From: Bedellia somnulentella
Taxonomy: Eukaryota; Arthropoda; Insecta; Lepidoptera; Bedelliidae
DNA: 64,000 bases
Reading direction: 5' to 3'
Assembly (NCBI GenBank): GCA_963576735.1
Contig: OY755175.1
Span: forward strand, 9,192,401 to 9,256,400
Position 1 is the first letter of the stretch. Every line of letters begins with the position of its first letter. Positions 9,714-21,490 of this stretch are shown here, in pieces. A program made the position numbers and the translations under genes. Under the pieces are notes generated by a model. That model had not been told where the DNA came from, did not search any database, and was given only the letters and a program-made list of their open reading frames with translations.

Positions 9714-9801
9714 AAATAGTGCTAAGGAGACTATCGCAACAAATACTTCATTAATAAAATATTAATGAAGTATTATTTTCGATAGTCTTCTTAGCACCTA
9801 T
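9714..9801. repeat. Foldback (inverted repeat) of about 88 bp
   Basis: atagtgctaaggagactatcg on the left pairs with the complement of cgatagtcttcttagcacc on the right, and internally aatacttcattaat pairs with attaatgaagtatt around an aaaat loop. It could be a minimal foldback MITE. Confidence 0.6.
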
Positions 9802-10028
9802 AGTCTCCAGTCACATCGCCAAAAATCTCAGAGACCTCTAATTATCTCTTACCATTCCCGTGGGAATAATTGGGTTAGTTTTATTTTAACCCAATAAGTC
9901 AGGGATGAGGGTTGATAATTTAAACAAAATAATGAACCATAGTATTGAAATAAATAAGTTAACTTTTTCCTTATATTTCGATGTAAGGGTGGGATAACCT
10001 TGAGGCTTAGAAATTGGGAAAAAAACTG
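9802..10028. other. Spacer, nothing recognised
   Basis: No feature supported; the minus-strand frame 10049-9849 has no motif. Confidence 0.4.
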
Positions 10029-10415
10029 GCCATGTGCGAGTCGGCTCACGCACGAAGGGTTTCATACTATCATCTATAATGGCAATTTGCGTTTTTGTAT
10101 GGGAGTCCCCTTTTGATATGAACTTTACTGTTATTTAATATTTTTTTGGAAAGTTGATATACAAGTTAATATTCTATGAAAATTTTAAGCGTCTATTTAT
10201 TACAATTTTTAATATATTTTTTTGAAGAGAAGACCTCCCTAATTTTTTTTTTTACTTTTTAGTGTTTGATGTTACAGCGGCATTAGTAATTCAGTTAAGT
10301 AAGTAATAATTAATTTCAGCTTTATAGCTATCACGATTTATGAGATTTAGCCTGGAAACAGACAGATAGCGGAGTATTAATGATAAGGTCCCGTTTTACC
10401 TTTTGGTAGGGAAGT
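10029..10415 (-). repeat. GGGTTCCGTA-type lepidopteran interspersed repeat
   Basis: Carries the end 'ggccatgtgcgagtcggct', 'gtttttgtatgggagtcccc', 'gttacagcggcat', 'tatcacgatttatgagat', 'gacagacagatagcggag' and ggtcccgttttaccttttgg. This order is common in moth and butterfly genomes. It is inverted relative to the copy at 42.4 kb. Non-coding. Confidence 0.6.
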
Positions 10416-10623
10416 GCATTTATTTCGTTATAATTTTGTTTGGTTTTGTTATTTTTTTTATTAAGTTTAGACTGTTTTTACTGATCACTTCTCAATTTCT
10501 TTAATCGATTTGGAGGCCTAACAAGAGCGTTATTTTATCATTATTCTGTCGGTAAGAATGAGATAAAAGCAAAAACGATACTTTGTAAGTGCGAAAGAGA
10601 TGGCTGTTTTATACGAAGTGTTA
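10416..10623. other. Spacer, nothing recognised
   Basis: No feature supported. Confidence 0.4.
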
Positions 10624-11010
10624 TCTTTATATATTATTTCTGTAAGCCTCTTTCTTGCCCGGAAGCCTGTGACGCGATGAGTTAAGCTAGAAATTAGGTT
10701 CAGGTATCATTTTGTACAGTTCGCGGCCGTGGTGTGCACAAAATTCAGACATCTGATGTAACTGGATTAAGTTAATTGTTACAGAATTTCAAAGTTTCGA
10801 TTTTGGCCCATAGACTTTGCTTGAGTGCCATAAGCGCGCGCAAACTTTAGTCGATCAGAGATGCGCTGTGATTGGTCGGAATTTTTTCAAACCGGCAAAT
10901 CAGAAAAACTCACTAGAAATTCAAAAGAGCTGCGCTGTGATTGGTCGGAAAATTTCAAAATAAACTCATTTTATTGGACGCGACGTAGTCGCGCCAGGGT
11001 TACCCACTAG
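10624..11010 (+). mobile_element. Non-autonomous Helitron, 387 bp
   Basis: Starts TCTTTATATATTATT at 10624 after an A. It ends CTAG at 11007-11010 before a T, with the GC hairpin cgcgacgtagtcgcg just upstream. This is Helitron end structure with insertion between A and T. The internal 'ggttcaggtatcat' and 'gcgcgcaaa' are shared with the copy at 44.4 kb. No Rep/helicase coding. Confidence 0.75.
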
Positions 11011-12437
11011 TCTAGTTGAAAGGTCGCTCTTGCTAGCCATGGTTAACTGTTTATGACGAAGCGATAACTTGTCCATCACTCTTCTAAGTTCTTGTGAAAT
11101 ATATTCGTGTCGGTCTCGTCGCCTCGAAGTTCCAAAGGACATTAATTAACAACGTAATTACGTGTCTTTTTAGTAAAGTATACTTAATAATTATACACAA
11201 CCAACAACAACTATGAAGGTATCGTGTAATTTTTCAAATGTATAACAAAATTCACCGCATGTATAAGGTTTAAATTTTTTGCACATCGCTACGAAACCCT
11301 AAAAACTGCCATACAAATGTTATTTCAGTGAATATATTACTGGCTTACGATTTCAAGAGTTCATGAGACTTATTTATCTTACTTAGAAAACATCTAATAT
11401 AAACAGCCGTTATCCGACTGTAAAATATGGGTGCGCTTTCTCTTACATAACTTTTTAACTCCCACCATCGGAGGCCCAAAAATATTTCACATACCATTTA
11501 AAATCATAATGATCAGTCTTCATAAAAAAAATCAAGTTATAAATATTAAAAAATATAATCATCGAAATTCATAAATCACTAATTATACATTTTTTATTTA
11601 ATAATATTTGTTTTAATATATTTGTTTATACTAATGACCGACAATATAATCATTTCAATAAATAACTATAATATTCATAAATGTTTTTTAGTCTAAAATT
11701 TAAAAAAATATTATTAATTATATGTGTTTTTATCTATAGTTGCTTGCTTGTTCGCATGCTTTTAGCTTGATTGCATGTAATGGAGGTGCAGGGGGGTTGC
11801 GCTCCCTGCTTGAGTTGGTCACAGGCAAAGAAAAGTTAGGTCATATTTAGTTAGGTTAGGTTAGATTATGTATAAAAAGAGCGAGCGAAGCGCAGTGGAG
11901 CGAGCACCTTAAATGCATGATTCATGCTATTTGCATGCATGCTTGCTTGTTTATTGTAGTAACAATATAATTAATGAAAACAATATGACCATTGAATGTT
12001 ATGAAGAAAAAAGATCTTGAAAAAAATTATAGTTTTAAAAAGATTCTTGGTTGTAACAGTATTCATTATAAAATTATGATCACTAACTGTTATGACCTCC
12101 GTTGTTAGTATTAAAAATGTTTGAATAAAGAAAGTATGATAAATAAAATTATGAAGAGTGATTATTATGACCACAAATCGTTAGAAAGACAACAAATATG
12201 ATTTAGAATTTTATGTGAGCCAATATGGACCCGTAATATATACTTGGATATTAATTAATGATAAGAGGTACGAGAAGTAGTGAGTATTCTACATGATGAT
12301 TTCTACTTGTTTTATCGAATGCTTCCAATTTACATACGTTGCGATTGATTAGGGTAAGGTCTATATCCAAGTGCTTTGTGAATAAATTATTGAGGTGGTA
12401 GCCTAGCCTTGATAATCACTTACATAAATAGTCTAGA
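11011..12437. other. AT-rich stretch with a small tgcttgcttgtt repeat region
   Basis: Mostly AT-rich with no gene. At 11738-11955 two near-copies of tgcttgcttgttt surround gagcgagcgaagcgcagtgg and three TTAGG units (11855-11873). The minus-strand frame 12174-11971 is low-complexity and unsupported. Confidence 0.4.
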
Positions 12438-13533
12438 CTAGTGGATCGGCCCAGCTTCGCACGGGTAGCGTAGTATTAAAATATCTGAGGTTTCTTCAAT
12501 TACTGCTCAAGTTTTATGATTTTTAGCGCCTTGATTACAACTTCTAGCACTCCTAAATAGTGTAACTTTGTGATTTTGAAAACGCTTTCATGAACGGTTC
12601 AGTATCTCCGAAATTAAACATAGGTTGAGTTGGTAGAGTTGAAGTAGAGTGAAATTCTAACAACCGATTTCTGAATTGAGTATTCCAGCTGAGAACAACT
12701 TAAGTATCGTTCTGTCCCATTGAAATCTTAACAACTGAATGATACAAAACGATACTAAAGTTGTTCTCAGCTGGAATACTCAATTCAGAAATCGGGCGTA
12801 AGAAGTATTTATAACATTCTACAAAAAAAAATGTAGGATGCAACTACTGTCGCCATCTAGTATGTAATATGTAAATTAGTAAGGATTTAGTTTTGGTCGC
12901 GTGCGACTATTATTTTTCATGTATAATTTTATTGTTTCTAAACCGATTTCTATAATTTTTTTTTATTGAATAGGTAGTAATGTTAACTTTTGTAATAAGG
13001 GATTAGTGAGTGTATTATAAACGTAAGAGTAAACAAATATAATCAAAATACTCCGAACTGCTAATCTATCAGGAGTTACACGGGTTATTGTGAGTCAACC
13101 ATAAAAGATAGACATATGCTATTCTGGAATATTTTTTAGACAAATTTATGTAAAATATTTCCGTCATACGTGATTTCTATGTAACTTTAACCATTAAGAA
13201 TGCACACGCGACGAAAGCTTAAAAAATGAAGTAACTTCACCCGTTTCCACAAAATTTCCCGAAATTCCCCTTTACTACTCCGCTGAAAAGTATACTATAA
13301 CCTGCGTAGGAGTATGAAGAATAATTGTACCAAGTTTTATTCAAATCCGTCGAGTAGTTTTTGTTTGCATAAGGAACATACAAACCGACAGACAGACAGA
13401 GAGACAGTATACAGACAAAAATTGTAGTGATTGCATTTTTGGCATCAGTATCGATCCCTAATCACCCCCTGATAGTTATTTTGAAAATATATTTCATGTA
13501 CAGAATTCTCTACAGATTTATTATAAGTATAGA
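12438..13533 (-). mobile_element. Non-autonomous Helitron (family H1), about 1.1 kb
   Basis: Read on the minus strand it starts TCTATACTTATAATAAATC (13533 downward, after an A on that strand) and ends with the hairpin-like CTACCCGTGCGAAGCTGGGC and then CTAG (12438). The copy at 24.9-25.9 kb shows long similarity, including 'gacagacagacag', 'caccccctgatagttatttt' and gccatctagtatgtaatatg. No Rep/helicase frame. Confidence 0.75.
12664..12795. repeat. 132 bp foldback inserted in the Helitron
   Basis: Arms of 48 bp, starting ccgatttctgaattgagtat at 12664 and ending with the complement at 12795, differ at one position by eye. The loop is about 36 nt. The sequence is absent from the related Helitron at 25.1 kb, which shows it is an insertion. 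No clear target duplication. Confidence 0.8.
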
Positions 13534-14945
13534 TTTCATACCCTATATATATTCGTAATCCCTGTTTGACAAGAAATATATTAAACCTCACGCTTCGCCT
13601 AACCCAAGATGGGAAACCAAACAAGTATGATATCTTTGCTTTGCTATGTTTTTTTATCTATTCTCAATTGTAGAGTTTACCGTGATCTTTCAGTTTACTT
13701 TCATACTAATACTTGCACTATTAACTACTATTGTGGTTAGCGGATACTTTAGTCAATTTTATATCATCTGAATGAAAAACACATTTTCACTAAATCGATA
13801 AAATCTATGTCCTTCAAAATAACTTGAAACTTTTAAAGGTATAATCAAATACATTTCATCTTTTTATTGCATTCACATATATTCGCTTACATTTATATAA
13901 CATAAAGAAAATAAATGGATACATGTGTTCGTACCCTGCAAAGGCGTAGCAAAAACTTATTACTAAATCTACTAACATAAATTACCAATACAAATAATTG
14001 ATATGCACTAAAATCGAATCAAAATTAGCACTTATATGATGGTAAATTTATAACAATTAAGATAAACTCAATTCAGAAAGGAGTAATTAAATTAAACGCA
14101 AAAATAATAATAGTCTTCATAAAATTCTACCTCCTTTAATTAAATTTATACTATTAAATTAATACCTAGACAATATGATCCGAAAAATCAAATTGAAATA
14201 TTATATTAAAACTGCTAGTTATTTATGAAATTTGTAGTCAGAATTTTCAATTCCTTATTTAATTCAGAATGTGTATTGAAAATGTATACTCATATTTTAC
14301 AGCACAGAGGACTTTGACTTGTATTATGAACCTGTAATCTGTAAGGCGGTTCTATTAGTTTATCCCTCCTTGATGTTCACATCATCATCCCTATATTAAA
14401 GTGCTTCTTGGTATCATCACAATATCCCTCGATTATTTATTATTGATTACATCTCGTTCACTGATCACCAATGTCACAAAAATAAACATTCCTTTACATC
14501 ACATTCCTAACCAAACTATATCCAATTATGAGTAGGCACAATAAATATTTGCTTAGCCAGAAATGCGAAGATTAGTGTGTACAGGTTTTTAAACCAGCAT
14601 AGTTATGTTTTCCTCAATAGTTCCAAAATTGGCTGAGGAATTTCAAACTGCAAAGCCTGTTTTTTTTACCTTTTTGTAGTTATACGAGTACTACTTGAAT
14701 TCGGAAAATATTCAAATAATTCTATCATCTCCGAACGATTTTCAACACAGCTTTCGAGGAACCACTCCGTGCATCAAATATTATTTCTTTGCCTCCTCAA
14801 CTGAAAGTAAACCACAAGAGACCTCTATTTCAGAAGTGATATTCTCTTCTAGCAATAAGACAACAGGAACGGAATACAACCCTTCTGAATTATTTTCGTA
14901 CCCAAATTCTTCGTTTGAGTAAACTGGGTAAAACCTTTTCGCCAA
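13534..14945. other. AT-rich, nothing recognised
   Basis: No supported gene. The frame 14695-14922 (75 aa, Ser/Thr-rich) has no recognisable domain. Confidence 0.5.
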
Positions 14946-15115
14946 TCTATACTAATTTTATAAAGCTGAAGAGTTTGTTTGTTTGAACGCTAGGATCTCA
15001 GGAACTACCCAATCAAATTGAAAAATTATTTTTGTATTGAGTAGTCCATTTATTGAGGAAGGTTTTAGGCTATATATCATCACGCTGCGAATCAACGAAA
15101 GATGTTGCAAAAACG
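14946..15115 (+). mobile_element. Helitron 5' end fragment
   Basis: TCTATACTAATTTTATAAAG at 14946 after A, followed by 'gtttgtttgtttgaacgc', 'ggatctcaggaactac' and ggctatatatcatcacgctg. These are standard for the left part of lepidopteran Helitrons. No CTAG end was found. Confidence 0.6.
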
Positions 15116-16050
15116 GGGAAAATTATTCATATTTGCAGGCTTCCGTTGTGTGCACTGCGTAAACGGTTGAAGTTACCCAAAAAGTATGTATTGAAGGATT
15201 AAAAAATGTCTGCGACAGCATATGTCTAGCTTTTAAGATTGACTCACTATAACAATTTTTATGGTAATCAAATTTAGTCGAAATTAATGCATTATTGCCA
15301 ATTATTTGCATGTTTTTGTCAACCTAATATTAATCCTTATCAAAATAAATGTGTTGTTGATTAAGAGTAATAAGAACAAAATTGTCCTTCACATCACTTC
15401 ATTTAATATGAAACCTCGAATTAATAATTAAAATTAACAAAAAACAAACTATTAACATGCAAAAAGGTGCGCCTTTATAATAATTTAGCAAGTTCGCAAC
15501 AATTCTGAGTGTCTGAAACACTACAAATTCATGTCATTAACAAATGTTTATGAAAGCTTTGCTAACTTTATTCTATGATGCAAATATTTTAAATATGGTA
15601 TAACATATTTCAGACACAGTTTCTAAATTACTTTACTGTCGGCGAAATTATTTCTATTGAGTTTTATTCTGCTTACTTAGCTATCACACAAAGAGGGTCT
15701 AGAGGTTGCCAAATTGTATTCATTTATGTGGCTCAAATTTCAGTTTTTGTAATCTTTATCCTATTTTCATAATTTTCATAATAAAATAAATAAAATATAT
15801 TCAGAAAAAGATTTAGTTGTAAAAACGTTTTGACTGCATACAAACAAATTAATAATTTCAAAGATGAGAGGTGGCAGAGGTCGAGTCCTCTGAATCGGAT
15901 ATGTTCAGAGTACTCCGTACTTTTTTCCCGTATTGCTGGTTGTATTACTGGCTGTGTGGGTAGCATTACTACAGCTTGCTTTACTGTGATAAATGCTTTT
16001 TCAAACAAAAAAACGTTTTTTTCTGCTTATAGAAAATTCACATAAAACCT
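15116..16050. other. AT-rich with one unexplained 71-codon frame
   Basis: The frame 15830-16045 (+) includes RIAGCITGCVGSITTACFTV with four cysteines. The same sequence read on the minus strand is also open (16008-15733). I recognise neither and see no promoter or splice evidence. Confidence 0.35.
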
Positions 16051-16554
16051 GGCCTCTATTTCACCAACATGACAATTATCAGTGACATATGTCGGTTGAA
16101 AAATGTCAGTGACAGGTAAGAACTAATAAGTTTGAAAAATATTTTCTATAGAAATACTTCTTAACATGACAGGCATAATCTTACAATTGTCGATAACTTA
16201 AGCTAATGACAATTATGTTGTGAAACAAGGATAAGTTTTCCAACTCGACATATTTGTAGATTTGTCGGAAATTGTTGACATGAGATCGAGGCTGTGTCAG
16301 GCTAGCGTTACAATTGTCGTATTTTTTAGTTACAAAATGGCGCTCATAGTAGCAGTGATAGTGATTTAGATGAATTTGCATATAGGACAATGTATAAAGA
16401 ACGAATAAATTTCTCCTTCAACATAACTGAATTTGCGTTTAGGGAAAAATTTCGGATAAGCAAAACAAGTGTCGAATATTTAATAAATGAAATCGGTGCA
16501 GTTATACTTTTTCTTGACAAATGTCTGAATTCTCAGAGTGGTGAAATAGGGGCC
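16051..16554 (+). mobile_element. PIF/Harbinger-like element, internally deleted, 504 bp
   Basis: The ends are GGCCTCTATTTCACCA at 16051-16066 and the complement TGGTGAAATAGGGGCC at 16539-16554, differing at one base. Subterminal repeats of acaattgtc and tgacaattat are present. A transposase N-terminal fragment abuts the right end. A clear TWA duplication is not visible. Confidence 0.65.
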
Positions 16555-16557
16555 TGA
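16336..16557 (+). pseudogene. PIF/Harbinger transposase N-terminal fragment
   Basis: An open stretch without its own clear start, in frame from 16336 to the TGA at 16555-16557. It reads SSDSDLDEFAYRTMYKER, then FREKFRISKTSVEYLINEIG. This is the N-terminal helical region of HARBI1/PIF-type transposases, where 'F-x-x-x-F-R-x-S-K-x-x-x-x-x-L' precedes the DDE core. The DDE domain is deleted; translation then runs into the right TIR. Being under 75 codons and lacking a Met start it is easily missed. It cannot act as a transposase. Confidence 0.6.
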
Positions 16558-17925
16558 ATGTTTTCACAAAATTCTCTGAATTACTTAAGCCAAAGTGAAA
16601 AAGGTTCGTAAAAGTGAAAGTTCTTAATAAATTCAAGTTTCGATGCTTTTTCGTTAAATAAACTGAACGAGCTAAATGAACTAAAAACCCCTATTAGTTC
16701 AAGAGTAAATATAGCGACATTTTAAATCATTTTTATCTTGCTTAAAGTATTTGATGGCTACATTAACAAGAATTTATTTATTTGTACATTTTGCTTGTAA
16801 CATATTTATAAGTTGCTCCTACTTAGTTGATATTATGTAAATTCAGTAAAACTATTTCGATATTTTTATTGAAAAGAAAGAATTTTTCAACTGAGTGAAA
16901 ATGATCTTCAGAATTAGCCCCTCTTTTGGAAGTTCAATGGGGAAAAGATAAAATAAAGGAGCGTTCATCATTTTGCCTCTAGCCATATCGCCCGACCAAA
17001 AATGAATAAACCTCAAAGCCGAAATGAGTGAGTGTAATTTTAAGCCGAGCCGAGGTACTGAAGAAATATGTTACAATTAGATTGTATTATAATACTCGTG
17101 TTAAAGATTTTTGAGAGCAAACCAAAATTCTAGTTTTATTATTGCATTACAATCTATCAAATGATTTCAATTTTTAATAACAACTTATTAACTTGAGACA
17201 TACAAATGAAGAAATCGGATGAAGTTTATATGTGAAATTGTAAGGTACGTTCGTGTTCGGATGTGTGGTCCATTTATAAATCTTGGAGAAAAACATAAAG
17301 AAAACTACGACACACGTCATGTAAAAATCTGTCACGTGATTATTAGAAAAAAGAACGCCTAACATACTTTTGCCGACAAACTGCAAAAGCTTTGATTTAA
17401 AAGAGTTTTAACGAAAAAGCTAAGTTAATTATCCTCCTGGTAACGAAAATATTACATAACCATGTCACATGCATTTGTAAGAGAAAATTGATTTAAAAAG
17501 AAGCTCAGTAAAATCCGAATTAAAATTACATATTTCTCGTATGTTTGCTCTGTTATAAGTCGAGCGCTTTGGTCTGTTATGAGCTCTACAAAATGAGCTA
17601 CGTAACTTTTTTCATCACAAATGAGGAAAGTTAGCGAGAGGCATTGTGCAAGTATTTGTAAACATTCTATGTGGGCGCATTGTCAGACCGAGCTGCTGCT
17701 CTTGAGCCCCATAAGTACCATCAGTTCAGCGCAAAGAGTCGAACAAGTGCATAGGACAATCGCCGCAGTTCTTCCTTCAATTCTCTTCAACGTGCTCTTT
17801 GGACTAAAGATTAAGTTGAGTTCTTTGATAGTTAATTAAAACGTATTTATAGTTCGCCGATGTTTTGACTAAACTCGTCACATATGGAGTGTTTACTAAA
17901 CACCCGCCTATATTTAAATTATATT
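16558..17925. other. AT-rich, nothing recognised
   Basis: Frames 17386-17174 (-) and 17621-17839 (+) have no motifs. No tRNA box or TIR was found. Confidence 0.5.
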
Positions 17926-18290
17926 ATACTCAACTCATAGCTTGAATACCCAAGAAGGGGTAACCAGAGCTTATGAATATTTTGAATTGAATGTTTGTTT
18001 AAATCGAGTTTTAAAAAAATACAAGTAAAGGGTATCGTTGCCTGTTATGTTTACGATTTAATTAGAATTTGAAAAAATGTTCGCATTGTTCTTCTTTATC
18101 TATAACAAGGGTTAGTCGTCGTCCTTGGCCTAGTGGATTGCGACTACTGTGTACTTCTGGATCTGGATATTATGGGTTTAAACATTTGTGTGATGAACCC
18201 GCGACATAAGTGTGCAAACGTTCACACTGTATATCCCCGAAGGTGTTGGCAGAGGTACAAATAATTATCACTGATTTCTCCTCGCTACCC
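17926..18290. repeat. Fragments of repeat D and SINE-A tail
   Basis: 'gaatacccaagaaggggtaa' near 17946 is a piece of repeat D. Positions 18213-18270, 'aaacgttcacactgtatatc' then 'cccgaaggtgttggcagagg', are the tail end of SINE-A on the minus strand. The stretch ccttggcctagtggattgcg near 18123 resembles a tRNA A-box region of another short repeat. Confidence 0.4.
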
Positions 18291-18484
18291 TTTTTTCAAA
18301 TCTAACCATGAATTGTTTATTTTCACACTTAATTCTAAAAATAACTGAGAGATTTGTAATCCTAAAGCTATATCTACACTTTTTGTTTGTAATCAGTGAA
18401 TGTATACATATCTGTATTAAATTATCTGTGGCGAGGATAATTACAAAGTAATAAATACCATACTAAGTTCTAATAAAATATCGT

Positions 18485-18837
18485 ACCGGATCCATTCTCT
18501 CACAGCCCATGTATGTCCCTACCATGGGGCTCGAGCCTACCCTATATAGGGCGATTTGGCCAAAATCCACCACGCTGGACAATTGCGGGTTGGCAGACTA
18601 ACAACTACTACCGTAGTAGTAGCCGGGACCGACGGCTTAACGTGCCCTCCGAAACATGGAATCATCTTAATTTTCGGATAATCAGGTGATTCAAGCCTGC
18701 AATATCCTTCCAGTCTGGGTCAAGTCTTACAAATTAAATTTGTGAGGTTACCACCCCCTGGGGATCTAACCCAAGACCTCCGTACTTGAAACCAAGCGCT
18801 TAACCGCGACACCACGGAGGCAGTCACCGGATCCATT
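18485..18837 (-). mobile_element. SINE-B, full length, with 12 bp target duplication
   Basis: On the minus strand the head reads ctccgtggtgtcgcggttaa (A-box) and a degenerate B-box near 18770. The body contains 'gatgattccatgtttcgg' and a palindromic ctactacggtagtagt region, and the tail is near 18500. accggatccatt occurs at 18485-18496 and 18826-18837. Confidence 0.85.
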
Positions 18838-20156
18838 AAATGTGAATTATTAATGAAAGTAAGCAAATCATAAAGCCTTGTTGATAATCTTTTCTGACCA
18901 TCGACAGTTTACAGTTTCAGCAAACAAGTCCACTTAACAGATTATAACTTGAACAATGGGCTTTTTAGCGGTAAGGAAAGTGCTTTCAAGTTGATGCCGC
19001 GTCTATATTATACAATAGATTTTTGTTACAAAATTGAACTTGTAAGTGTCTGAAAAGAAACGTTTGAAGAATAAATTTCATGAAAATGAAGAAAGTATAA
19101 TATGAAATTCAGTTACTCAAACTATCAGATTTTCCATTATTTTTGTTCGTTTATGTTTAGTATTCGTAACTAACTCGTTATTCTTGCGTTGAGACGCTGT
19201 GATGATAGAAAATAAAATAAATATCTGAACCGAAGGTCTAAAAAATCTATAAAATTACTAATGCTTTCTTAGAAGTACTTAGCAAGAAACCTTGCTCACA
19301 GATGCTCCGTCGGGAATAATAATTTAACAAAGACTGCCCTAGAATAACGTTGGCATTATGTATGTAAAGCGACCATTTTCCAATTAATAATGTTATCAAA
19401 ACTTACTTCTGGATGAAAGAGTAATGTTCTTCTCTGTTACTTGGGATTTTGTTACGAGAATAAATATATGTAGCTATTATAAACTTTGTGTTTGTATTGT
19501 TTATATTTTGAAAGATCACTACTATTTTTAAAACCAACGGTCATATTATATTAATTTAAAATGTATTTCTGTTCTTGAGTAGTCCGGTAGAATATCGCCC
19601 TGCCACGATGTGACAAAAATACACACAAACATACACTCACATTTCACACAGTTATTAATTGAGTTACATGAAACAATACTTTTCTTTTTCTTACGTTTCT
19701 CAATACAATGATCGTTCTTAGTTCAAATAACATTATTTGCTGTAAAAGCTGTACCAGCTTTTAGTACCCTACCATAGCACTTAATCGGATTAAATTCGTT
19801 ATGAAAACAAGTGCGGCAATATGGAGTGATGGTTCTACAACGTGACAAATGACGAACGATGACGCTTAGTGAGAGACCATTAAAAGTTTGGTGGTAACTT
19901 GGCGCTCGCTGCCGGCGCAATGCTTTTACAAAGTTCTTTTAGGAATGATTCTAATGCATATTAAGAAATTTTGCTTAAAAGAATAACGGAGACAGAGTTT
20001 TTTGAGCCTTACACCACTTCCGTGTTTGTGAAAGTAATTTTCTAAGCTTAAATTACACCACCATAAGTTTGTTTAGTTTAGGAAATTATATGAATGTTTG
20101 CATATTTAAAATTTTATTTAGTCTTTATGATTGTACCCTGGGGATAATTTTATCGA
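18838..20156. other. AT-rich, nothing recognised
   Basis: The frame 19920-19723 (-) is an isolated ORF without motifs. Confidence 0.5.
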
Positions 20157-20192
20157 AACTATAAAAACTAGGTGTTCCTAGTTTTTATAGTT
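20157..20192. repeat. Perfect 16 bp hairpin
   Basis: aactataaaaactagg, loop tgtt, then cctagtttttatagtt; all 16 pairs match. Confidence 0.85.
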
Positions 20193-20259
20193 CATATTGT
20201 GACAGAGAAATTTGATTTCATATCATCATATTGTGCATATTGTGACAGAGAAATTTGAT
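20193..20259. repeat. 24 bp direct repeat next to the hairpin
   Basis: The 24 bp beginning catattgtgacagagaaatt stands at 20193-20216 and identically at 20236-20259, separated by 19 bp. Confidence 0.85.
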
Positions 20260-20369
20260 GAAAATCCACGTTTAATACATAAAAATATTTAAAAAAAAAC
20301 ATTTCTCAATAAAGAGGGAAACTAGTACACACTTAAGATTTTCTTATGTACGTAAACGCACGACAATGA

Positions 20370-20695
20370 ATGCCAAAAATGGGTAGCCAGAGCTTCAGAG
20401 CTAGAAACTCCTCAGCGACATTTGGAAGTTGATAGAGGAGAACATACATACATATACTCACGGCTATAAATCCCTAGAAGGGGAGGCCAGAGCTAAGGAA
20501 TAAGAAATTCCTCAGCCACCTTTGGAAAATTGAGTGGGGTAAGGATGGTAAAGTAAAGGTTGTTGGTGATGGGTCTCCAACCGGCTCGCCCATAAATCCC
20601 TTAAAAGCCCGAATACCGTTAGTCGCCTCTTACGTACACCCATCGGTAGAAACGGGGTAGCGCTATTCTAAGCCGACACTACCCGGCAAATAACT
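20370..20695 (+). repeat. Repeat D, one partial and one long copy
   Basis: A short piece at 20375-20425 (aatgggtagccagagctt), then a long copy from 20455: 'cggctataaatccctagaag', 'gccagagctaag', 'cctcagccacctttgg', 'gatgggtctccaaccgg', 'gttagtcgcctcttac' and 'ggggtagcgctattctaagc'. The long copy shows that the family spans about 240 bp. Non-coding. Confidence 0.6.
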
Positions 20696-20699
20696 AAAA

Positions 20700-21195
20700 T
20701 AATCTAATATAAATGAAACAAAAGGTGTAGCGAGAGTATTCGTATGTATGAGAAATGCTAAGGGGACTTACTACAGCATCTACGACTCCAAAGAAAAGTT
20801 GGGATGCCGCAATTGTACGCCTACACCTAAAATCTTTTGAATTACAAACCATTATGATATTTATTGTATATTAAACGTGTTCATATATTTACCACTTATA
20901 TCAATTTTAAACCTATCAACTATAAAACCAAAGATTGAATTTGAAGACGCTTTTGCTATCAAATATTAATATGACCATAAATAATATCCTTAGATGTTTT
21001 AGGAAACAATTTTATATGCCGTAAATTTTGCTAAAACAAAAGGAATGTTAACAACTTTACTAACCGCGCAGACCGCGCATACCTCCGTCTAGACCGACCT
21101 TTTTACATTCAAGATACAAAAATATTAAATCACTTAACACATCTTTAAAATCATTCCCATCCATTCACACACACCTTATCATTATCCATTTTAAC
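20700..21195. other. AT-rich, nothing recognised
   Basis: No feature supported. Confidence 0.45.
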
Positions 21196-21490
21196 ACCGC
21201 TTTTCGTGCAGACCTACACCAATTTGTCTTTTCTAAAGTAATATGTGTGGTTAATTTATAATGGTTGTCAAGGGTGAGTGAAAACCTCGCGAGGAAACCC
21301 TCATGGCTGAGTTGTACTTAGTCATGTTGCAGTGTGGTCGTAAATAACGGCGATAGACCTGCACCCTATTACCTGAGTACACTGTCCAAGCAAAATATGT
21401 ACTCTGATCACCAGGTGAGAATGTCACGTGATGTTGAGAAGTATTACCTCTGAAAACCCCTTCGGGGATATACGGCATCAACGTTTGAAT
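21196..21490 (+). mobile_element. SINE-A, 5'-truncated, diverged
   Basis: Begins inside the family at agacctacaccaatttgtct without the tRNA head and runs to 'ccccttcggggatatacggc'. Diverged from the young copies. The ORF on its minus strand is a shadow. Confidence 0.7.

Noticed and set aside
11855..11873. Insect telomere-like TTAGG units
   Set aside because: Only about three units in a single short stretch, not a telomeric array.
14695..14922. 75-codon Ser/Thr-rich plus-strand frame
   Set aside because: No domain, no splice or promoter support, and AT-rich surroundings make a chance frame likely.
15830..16045. 71-codon plus-strand frame with several cysteines
   Set aside because: The opposite strand is also open and neither has a recognised motif.
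19723..19920. 65-codon minus-strand frame with several Cys and Arg
   Set aside because: No zinc-finger spacing fits and no neighbouring exon is seen.
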